A DNA stretch of 46,938 bases. Source: an uncultured Erysipelotrichaceae bacterium (GTDB lineage Bacteria; Bacillota_I; Bacilli_A; RFN20; CAG-826). Below are positions 42,036 to 46,938 of the stretch, one piece after another. A model generated the notes under the pieces. That model saw only the letters and a program-made list of their open reading frames with translations. It was not told the origin of the DNA and searched no databases. Position numbers and translations under genes: made by a program. The stretch is from NCBI GenBank assembly GCA_902800255.1, contig CADCDV010000002.1:1-46938 (forward strand), given 5' to 3'. Positions within the stretch are counted from its first letter, which is position 1. Each line of letters begins with the position of its first letter.

Positions 42036-42058
42036 AACAGGCCATGCGCCTGTTTTTT
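42036..42058 (+). terminator. Intrinsic terminator of thyA-folA
   Basis: Arms AACAGGC and GCCTGTT enclose a 5-nt loop and are followed by a T-run. Confidence 0.9.
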
Positions 42059-42185
42059 GTTTATACAAAAGAAACGATACAAGGTGTACCAATCTTAATG
42101 CTTTACATGGGCTCTTTCATGTGGTTAACTAGTTTCGTTTACTAGATAACCTCGTGACGATAACAAACAACATCCGGAGCCGAAT

Positions 42186-43055
42186 ATGAAAATAGCCTTA
42201 TCGACCGAATCCTCAAGCGACCTCCCAAGAGACCTTGCGGAAAAACATAGCATCCACGTCATCGCCTTTACCGTCGTGAAAGGCGAAGAAACCGTCAAAG
42301 ACGGAGAGGAGACCTTAGAAAGCCTCTATTCCTTCGTCCAAGAGAAGAAGATGCTTCCACGTACGACCGCCGTGAACATTGAGGAATTCAAAGAGCATTT
42401 CTCAAACCTCTTAAAAGAGTATGACGCCATCATCCATGTCAGCATGAGCCACGCTTGCTCTAGCGCTTATGACAATGCCGTTGCCGCTGCAAAAGAATTC
42501 GAAGGCAAGGTCTTTGTCGTCGATTCCCTCGTCTTCCACACAGGACAGGCTCTATTGGCCTTATATGGCGCTTCGCTCATCAAAGACGGACTCAAACCAG
42601 AAGAGATCGCTGACGCCTTAAAAGAAAGAGCGAACCACATATCAACTACCGCCACCCTTGAAACGGTCAATTACCTCTACAAAGGCGGAAGATGCAACGC
42701 CCTTGCCATGATCGGTGCCAACATTCTTGGCCTCCGTCCGATGGTGGAGCTCCGCGAAGGCTCAATCAAGCTTGCGAAGAAATTCATCGGTCCTCGTAGA
42801 CTTTGGACAAACGCCTATATCAATTTCGTCCTAAACAGAATCGAAAAGAATGGGGCAGACAAAACCGTTGCCTTCGTCTCCTCAACGACTGATATGCCTG
42901 AGGCAACTGAAATCGCAGTCAATAAACTCAAAGCCGCAGGATTCGAAAACGTCTTCATTGCGAAAGCAGGGGCGACCATCGGAACCCACACAGGCCCAGG
43001 AACCTTTTCCATCGAGTATTTCGCCGATGGCCCTCATTCCTGGTCAATCTTATAA
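42186..43055 (+). CDS. DegV family fatty-acid-binding protein
   Basis: A 289-residue DegV/FakB-type protein. These proteins bind fatty acids and, in FakB members, present them to the kinase FakA. Family landmarks are TESSSDLPRDLAEK at the N-terminus, the LPRTTAVNIEEF loop, HVSMSHACSSAYDNA, YLYKGGRCNALAMIG and the final THTGPGTFSIEYF. A CGGAG ribosome binding site supports the start. The 165-bp leader region holds a possible promoter (TTTACA and TTAACT, 17 bp apart) and imperfect inverted repeats. No fakA is nearby. Confidence 0.92.
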   Translation: MKIALSTESSSDLPRDLAEKHSIHVIAFTVVKGEETVKDGEETLESLYSFVQEKKMLPRTTAVNIEEFKEHFSNLLKEYDAIIHVSMSHACSSAYDNAVAAAKEFEGKVFVVDSLVFHTGQALLALYGASLIKDGLKPEEIADALKERANHISTTATLETVNYLYKGGRCNALAMIGANILGLRPMVELREGSIKLAKKFIGPRRLWTNAYINFVLNRIEKNGADKTVAFVSSTTDMPEATEIAVNKLKAAGFENVFIAKAGATIGTHTGPGTFSIEYFADGPHSWSIL

Positions 43056-43086
43056 AAAAAGCCGACCCACTAGGGCCGGTTTTCTT
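43056..43086. terminator. Bidirectional terminator between degV and a convergent gene
   Basis: CCGxCCC and GGGxCGG arms enclose a 4-nt loop. The internal pair is a G-U wobble on the minus strand and an A-C mismatch on the plus strand, so the hairpin is better for the minus-strand transcript. T-runs are present on both sides. Confidence 0.8.
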
Positions 43087-43087
43087 T

Positions 43088-43378
43088 TTATTCAGCGTCG
43101 ATGACGTCTTTCTCTTCTTTCTTTTCCTCGCCGCTAAGATCATCGAAGCTAAGAGGCACGCTCTGTTTTGTGACCGCATATGCGATATCGATAACCCAGA
43201 TGATGAAGGAAACGCCAGGGATGCAGTTGATGATGAAGAAGATGAGGCGTCCCGTGTTGCTAGCCTTGTCCTCAATAAGGATGAATAAACGGTAGAGCCA
43301 GCAGAACCAGAAGAAGACACTGAAGATGATTTTGACGACTTTGTCGAGTGAGTCGTACCACTTGATATAGGAATCCAT
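43088..43378 (-). CDS. Small two-helix membrane protein, 96 residues
   Basis: The protein has two hydrophobic segments (IIFSVFFWFCWLYRLFILI and LIFFIINCIPGVSFIIWVIDIAYAV) and an acidic, lysine-rich C-terminal tail ending DVIDAE. The layout resembles small YqaE/Pmp3-like or DUF-type membrane proteins, but no family signature is certain. It lies between the degV and aldolase terminators and so is its own unit. Confidence 0.65.
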   Translation of the reverse strand: MDSYIKWYDSLDKVVKIIFSVFFWFCWLYRLFILIEDKASNTGRLIFFIINCIPGVSFIIWVIDIAYAVTKQSVPLSFDDLSGEEKKEEKDVIDAE

Positions 43379-43415
43379 AAAACACCTCTATTTGAACCTG
43401 ATTATTATAGCAAAG

Positions 43416-43439
43416 AAAAAGGCTCCCACTAGGGGAGCC
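43416..43439 (-). terminator. Intrinsic terminator of the aldolase gene
   Basis: On the minus strand, arms GGCTCCC and GGGAGCC enclose a 5-nt loop, followed by TTTTTCTTTG. Confidence 0.9.
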
Positions 43440-43457
43440 CTAAGTTTTAAAAGGGAA

Positions 43458-44339
43458 TTAGGCAGCTTTGCCAACGGAACCGAAGAGTTCCATCTTCTCT
43501 TTGACTTTGGCTTTGATGGCCTCAACGCCTGGCTTGAGGATCTTACGTGGATCGAAGCCTTTCTCTTTGTTAGCGGCACTTGGGTCGGCTTTGCCTTCAG
43601 CGCAGTACTTGATGGTAGCGGCGGCGAAGACTAACTGGCACTCAGTGTTGACGTTGATCTTGGACATGCCTTTGGCGATAGCGGCTTTGACTTGCTCATC
43701 TGGGATGCCGGTTCCGCCATGGAGAACAAGTGGGATGCCAGAGGTGGCAGCCTGGATCTTCTCTAAAGCGTCGATGTGGAGACCTTTCCAGTTCTCTGGG
43801 TAGATGCCGTGGATGTTGCCAATGCCAGCAGCGAGGAAGTCAACGCCAAGGGCGACGATCTTCTTGCACTCTTCTGGGTCAGCGACTTCACCGTCAGCGG
43901 TGACGCCATCTTCGGTTCCGCCGATAGCACCGACTTCAGCTTCAATGGAGAGGCCTTTGTCGTGGGCAAGGGCGACGAGCTCAGCGGTCTTGGCAAGGTT
44001 CTCTTCAATTGGGAGGGAGCTGCCATCGAACATGACGCTCGAGAAACCAGCGGCGATGCACTCCTTGACGGCATCATAGGTGCCATGGTCAAGGTGGAGG
44101 GCGACTGGAACGGTGATGCCCAAGGATTCATCCATGGCACGAACCATAGCGGCGACGACTTTGAATCCGCCCATGTACTTGGCAGCGCCAGCGCTGACGC
44201 CAAGGATGACAGGGGATTTGAGTTCCTGAGCGGTCTGAAGGACGGCTTTGGTCCATTCTAAGTTGTTGATGTTGAAATGTCCGACGGCATAGTGACCATC
44301 GTGGGCAAGCTTCAACATTCTTGTTGCATTAACGATCAT
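43458..44339 (-). CDS. fba: Class II fructose-bisphosphate aldolase
   Basis: The zinc-dependent aldolase of glycolysis, cleaving fructose-1,6-bisphosphate. The 293-residue protein has GHFNINNLEWTKAVL at the N-terminus and the metal ligands in VALHLDHG. The AEVGAIGGTEDG loop and LVLHGGTGIPDEQVKAAI follow. INVNTECQLVFA binds the substrate phosphate. A strong AGGAGG ribosome binding site precedes the ATG, and a good promoter and an inverted repeat lie upstream. Tagatose-bisphosphate aldolases are close relatives, but the length and motifs favour Fba. Confidence 0.94.
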   Translation of the reverse strand: MIVNATRMLKLAHDGHYAVGHFNINNLEWTKAVLQTAQELKSPVILGVSAGAAKYMGGFKVVAAMVRAMDESLGITVPVALHLDHGTYDAVKECIAAGFSSVMFDGSSLPIEENLAKTAELVALAHDKGLSIEAEVGAIGGTEDGVTADGEVADPEECKKIVALGVDFLAAGIGNIHGIYPENWKGLHIDALEKIQAATSGIPLVLHGGTGIPDEQVKAAIAKGMSKINVNTECQLVFAAATIKYCAEGKADPSAANKEKGFDPRKILKPGVEAIKAKVKEKMELFGSVGKAA

Positions 44340-44343
44340 TTAT

Positions 44344-44362
44344 TTGAACCTCCTAAGTTCAA
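44344..44362 (-). promoter_or_regulatory. Hairpin around the fba ribosome binding site
   Basis: On the minus strand TTGAAC and GTTCAA (6 bp, perfect) enclose TTAGGAG. The Shine-Dalgarno sequence therefore sits in the loop and at the edge of the stem, directly before the start codon. Confidence 0.5.
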
Positions 44363-44373
44363 TCAGTATGTAA

Positions 44374-44402
44374 ATTATCATTCATATTCGCCTTTCTTTC
44401 AA
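44374..44402 (-). promoter_or_regulatory. fba promoter
   Basis: On the minus strand TTGAAA and GATAAT are separated by 17 bp. The -10 ends 34 nt before the start codon. Confidence 0.7.
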
Positions 44403-44420
44403 TCATTCTGATAAGAATGA
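44403..44420. promoter_or_regulatory. Inverted repeat abutting the fba -35
   Basis: Arms TCATTCT and AGAATGA (7 bp, perfect) are separated by four bases and directly adjoin the -35 on its upstream side. The position suits an activator or a repressor of the glycolytic gene. Confidence 0.55.
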
Positions 44421-44430
44421 CTGAGGAAAA

Positions 44431-44455
44431 GAAAAGGACCGCGTTATGCGGCCCT
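44431..44455 (-). terminator. Terminator of the GH3 operon
   Basis: On the minus strand arms AGGGCCGC and GCGGTCCT (one G-U pair) enclose a 5-nt loop, followed by TTTTC. Confidence 0.85.
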
Positions 44456-44474
44456 ATTTTTGTTGATGGGGTGA

Positions 44475-45185
44475 TTAGGCCATGGCGACGTCAGTGAGTA
44501 AGGTGACGGCAGCGATGGCTGGCATGATGAAGTTGTTGCTTCCATCGGAGACGGAAGTGGCGAACTCAAGGGTGTTCTCACCTTTGATGAGGTTGGTGTT
44601 CTTGAGAACGAGCTGTTGTAAGGAGCCATCTTTTGGAAGGTCGAAATCAACAGTGGTGACGGATAAGCCATTGACCTTGATGGTGATGAAGTCGATGAGG
44701 TTGTCGATCGGGACATTGGTGACTTCGCCTAAGGCAAGGTAAACGTCGATGTCAGACATGCCGTTGGTGGCAGTGGTGACGGTGAACTTCATGGAGCCGC
44801 CGGACTTGAAGCCGGTAGCAACTTCCCAGCCAGTTCCTTCGAGGGTAGCGAACTCGGCATCGCCTTTATCAAGGTCGATAAGAGCGTCGTGAGCGGTAAA
44901 GACGTAGGAGCTACCAAATTCGGATTTGGTCGCGGAAACGGTTCCAGCCGCATCGTCGTAGGTGACGTACTCATTGTCTTTGATGACCTCTTCAGGAAGC
45001 TGAGGGGTGTTGGCAAGAAGATCTTTCTTGGTCTTCTCGTAGTTCTCGCTGTAGGTGTTGTAGTTCACGTAGCTGACGAGGAAGGAAATACCAGTGATGA
45101 GAAGGGCAACGACGCCTAAGAGGATGGCGACGGAAGAAATGAGATGGTATTTGATCTTGTTAAGAAGCTTTTCAAACTTATTCAT
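44475..45185 (-). CDS. Membrane-anchored protein with CBM-like extracellular domain
   Basis: A 236-residue protein. An N-terminal helix at about 14-38 (LISSVAILLGVVALLITGISFLV) anchors it, with a short basic head inside (KFEKLLNKIKYH). Residues about 75-230 form an extracellular beta-sandwich reminiscent of CBM6/35 modules: ALIDLDKGDAEFA, GGSMKFTVTTATNGMSDIDVYLALG, ITIKVNG, and a last part with LIKGENTLEFATSVSDGSNNFIMPAIAAVTL. No catalytic motif is seen. It overlaps the GH3 gene by eight bases, so the two are co-translated and probably form a surface pair for glycan binding and hydrolysis. The CBM call is by pattern and needs a profile search. Confidence 0.7.
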   Translation of the reverse strand: MNKFEKLLNKIKYHLISSVAILLGVVALLITGISFLVSYVNYNTYSENYEKTKKDLLANTPQLPEEVIKDNEYVTYDDAAGTVSATKSEFGSSYVFTAHDALIDLDKGDAEFATLEGTGWEVATGFKSGGSMKFTVTTATNGMSDIDVYLALGEVTNVPIDNLIDFITIKVNGLSVTTVDFDLPKDGSLQQLVLKNTNLIKGENTLEFATSVSDGSNNFIMPAIAAVTLLTDVAMA

Positions 45186-46938
45186 TTTCTTCAGCCTCCT
45201 CTCCGCCGTTCTTCATGATGTTCATGATGTTAAGGACACAAGCGAATCCGCCAATGAGGAGTCCGCCAAGGGCGAACGCGTCAATGGAGATAAGGGCTGG
45301 TTGCCACCATAAGTAGCTGTCCTTTGGTGGGATGGCGACGATGGCTTCTGATGGGTCAGCGGAGGCGTTGTAAGTGGCGTTTCTCCACATGGCGTGGCAG
45401 TAAGCGTAGGCAATCTCGTGCATGGCTTCACGTAAGCGGAGCTGGACACGGACTGGAGTGGTAGCAGCGGTGCCGATTGCATTAGCAACGGTGTTTCCGC
45501 CACCGAGGTTGAGGTTGCCACCGAAACGGAAGGAGAAACCGATATCCATGTTGGTCTTGTTCTCGGTCATGTCGGTGATGATCTGTCCACGGAATCCCCA
45601 TTCTCTGCGGAGGACGCCTTGGATAAGGGCTTCGTTACCACCGGTCCAGATGCCACCAATACGGTTGAAGGAGGTCATGATACCGACGGTGCCGCCATTC
45701 TTAACGGCTTCTTCGAAGGAACGGAGATAGAGCTCACGGAAGGTTTGCTCAGTCATCCAGGCCATGTTGGCCATACGGTTGAAGTCTTGGTCGTTGGCGA
45801 CGAAGTGTTTGACGAATGTCATACGGCCATAGATGCTGATGCCTTTGATGATCTCAGAGACATAGCGGCCGGAGAGGATTGGGTCCTCGGATTGATAACC
45901 GCAGTTTCTGCCACCATAGGTTGAACGGTGGAGGTTGCAGTTTGGAGAGAAGATGCCATCAGCGCCAGAGGCGTTCATGTCATTACCCATGGATTTGCCG
46001 AGCTTGTAGGTAAGAGCTCTGTTCCAGGCTTGGCAGCCCATTGTTGGACCAGGGTAGGCTGGGCAGTTGATTTCGTCGTTCTGTCCTAAGCCACCGCCGA
46101 TCATAGCGGCGCCTTCTTCGAACTTGAAGGCACTGGCATTACTAGAATCACGTAAGCCGATCTCGGTCATGCCGCGGCCAGCGTAGTTGGAGTTTTCGGT
46201 AACGATCTTCTTGGAGTTGTCGAAGTCGAGCTGATCAAGAACGTCGTTCCATTCTTCGGCGTCATAGTCTTCGCCACACTTCATACCGGTTTCGGTGAGT
46301 TGGCCGTTTTCCATGAGCTTGAGGTCTCCGCCGCTGTTCCAGGTTGGAGCTTCGGTTGGGATTGGGTTGCCCCAGTAGTCTTCTGTGGCGTTGTCCCAGT
46401 TGTCGGACATGGTCTTGGAGTAGCTGTAGTTGGCGATTGGCTCTGGATCGGATTCACGTTCCATAAGCTTATCGGTCCAAGGCTTGTCTTCTTCACATTC
46501 AGTGAGAAGAGCTGGGAAGTTGTTACGGTGGACGAATTCGATGCCCTGGTCGACGGAAGTACCATCGATTGGCATGCCTTCGTAGGCGTTAGGACCAACG
46601 AAACGGTTCTCAACGGTTTCACCGGTGATTTCGTCTTTGTCGATCATGACGTCGTTGGACACCTTGTAGGTGATTGGAGAAACGTTCTCTTTGACGTGGT
46701 GGGCGTCGGTCATGAAGTTGAGTTCATAGTTGCCCGCTTCGAGTTCGTAACCGGTGTGGTTATTGTTATTGGCATCATAGTCGTCATAGGACTTGAAGTC
46801 CTTGGTGTCGACTTCGATGTCGATGGTGCAGACCTCGCCAGGTTTGAGTAATGGGGTCTTTTCGTAACCGACTAATTTGCGGAAGGATTTCTCGATTCCG
46901 CCTGGGGTGTATGGAGCGGTAAGGTAAATCTGAACGAC
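45178..46938 (-). CDS. Permuted, membrane-anchored glycoside hydrolase family 3 (5' truncated)
   Basis: The frame is open at the window edge, so the N-terminus is missing; 586 residues are visible. They begin with the FnIII-like domain that normally ends GH3 enzymes (VVQIYLTAPYTPGG, LVGYEKTPLLKPGE, YELEAGNYELNF). After a linker of about 100 residues comes the GH3 N-terminal barrel: GADGIFSPNCNLHRSTYGGRN, SEDPILSG, FVKHFVANDQDFNR, and WGFRGQIITDM, whose Asp is the expected nucleophile. The barrel is followed not by an alpha/beta domain but by one membrane helix (ALISIDAFALGGLLIGGFACVL) and an acidic cytoplasmic tail. The domain order is therefore reversed, as known for some Ruminococcus and Butyrivibrio GH3 enzymes. 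The substrate is likely a beta-glucoside or similar, but this is not determined. Confidence 0.9.
   Translation of the reverse strand, partial: VVQIYLTAPYTPGGIEKSFRKLVGYEKTPLLKPGEVCTIDIEVDTKDFKSYDDYDANNNNHTGYELEAGNYELNFMTDAHHVKENVSPITYKVSNDVMIDKDEITGETVENRFVGPNAYEGMPIDGTSVDQGIEFVHRNNFPALLTECEEDKPWTDKLMERESDPEPIANYSYSKTMSDNWDNATEDYWGNPIPTEAPTWNSGGDLKLMENGQLTETGMKCGEDYDAEEWNDVLDQLDFDNSKKIVTENSNYAGRGMTEIGLRDSSNASAFKFEEGAAMIGGGLGQNDEINCPAYPGPTMGCQAWNRALTYKLGKSMGNDMNASGADGIFSPNCNLHRSTYGGRNCGYQSEDPILSGRYVSEIIKGISIYGRMTFVKHFVANDQDFNRMANMAWMTEQTFRELYLRSFEEAVKNGGTVGIMTSFNRIGGIWTGGNEALIQGVLRREWGFRGQIITDMTENKTNMDIGFSFRFGGNLNLGGGNTVANAIGTAATTPVRVQLRLREAMHEIAYAYCHAMWRNATYNASADPSEAIVAIPPKDSYLWWQPALISIDAFALGGLLIGGFACVLNIMNIMKNGGEEAEENE

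Noticed and set aside
43776..44261. 161-codon open frame antisense to the aldolase gene
   Set aside because: It exactly mirrors conserved aldolase codons and has no start signals of its own.
46300..46851. 183-codon open frame antisense to the GH3 gene
   Set aside because: A shadow of the GH3 coding strand; Val/Phe-rich with no recognisable domain.
1..46938. Mollicutes genetic code with TGA as Trp
   Set aside because: Trp is TGG in the conserved proteins, TGA serves as a stop (tsaD/rimI overlap, prfB), and RF2 is encoded.

Overview
The window reads as a chromosomal segment of a Gram-positive bacterium of the class Bacilli, probably an uncultured gut or rumen relative of the Erysipelotrichales/RF39/RFN20 groups. 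This placement is inferred from gene content. The Firmicutes-type order tsaE-tsaB-rimI-tsaD is present, as are comFA-comFC, a thyA-folA pair, a UvrX-type polymerase with YolD, and several lipoproteins with Firmicutes lipoboxes; nothing suggests an outer membrane. The genetic code is standard: Trp is TGG, and a release factor 2 gene is present with its recoding TGA. No phage, IS element, CRISPR array or rRNA was seen.

Layout. 1-1.3 kb: end of a PiT phosphate transporter with its DUF47 partner. 1.4-6.0 kb: Ntdp-like phosphatase, the t6A tRNA-modification operon, asnS and a small membrane peptide. 6.0-8.2 kb (minus): three overlapping membrane-protein genes of unknown role. 8.3-14.5 kb: pcrA-ligA, then comFA-comFC. 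14.5-21.5 kb: secA, prfB, yitT, uvrB, secG. 21.6-22.4 kb: folD. 22.4-27.1 kb (minus): DUF308-like membrane protein, an ECF sigma factor with a putative membrane anti-sigma factor, and yolD with a Y-family polymerase. 27.1-30.5 kb: a 514-bp gene-free stretch leading into the feoA-feoB-feoB-associated iron operon. 30.5-34.7 kb: tRNA-Ala(CGC), a frameshifted lipoprotein, a GGDEF protein and an extracellular tyrosine-phosphatase lipoprotein. 34.8-39.2 kb (minus): an FtsX-type ABC transporter, a small membrane protein and a PAP2 phosphatase. 39.3-43.1 kb: YwaF-like protein, small lipoprotein, thyA-folA, degV. 43.1-46.9 kb (minus): small membrane protein, class II aldolase, and a membrane-anchored GH3 glycosidase of permuted domain order with an overlapping membrane partner.

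Most of this is housekeeping: translation fidelity, DNA repair, secretion, one-carbon and dTMP metabolism. The more unusual items are the GH3 pair, the three-domain phosphatase lipoprotein, the anti-sigma protein with three phased cytoplasmic FVP motifs, three palindromes around the feo promoter, and several genes whose ATG lies at or very near the predicted transcription start. Three genes look damaged: secA lacks the arginine-finger segment and changes frame, tsaD has an in-frame gap of about 40 residues, and a lipoprotein has a one-base frameshift. Since secA and tsaD are normally essential, assembly or consensus error must be ruled out first. I did not identify a wholly new multi-gene system.
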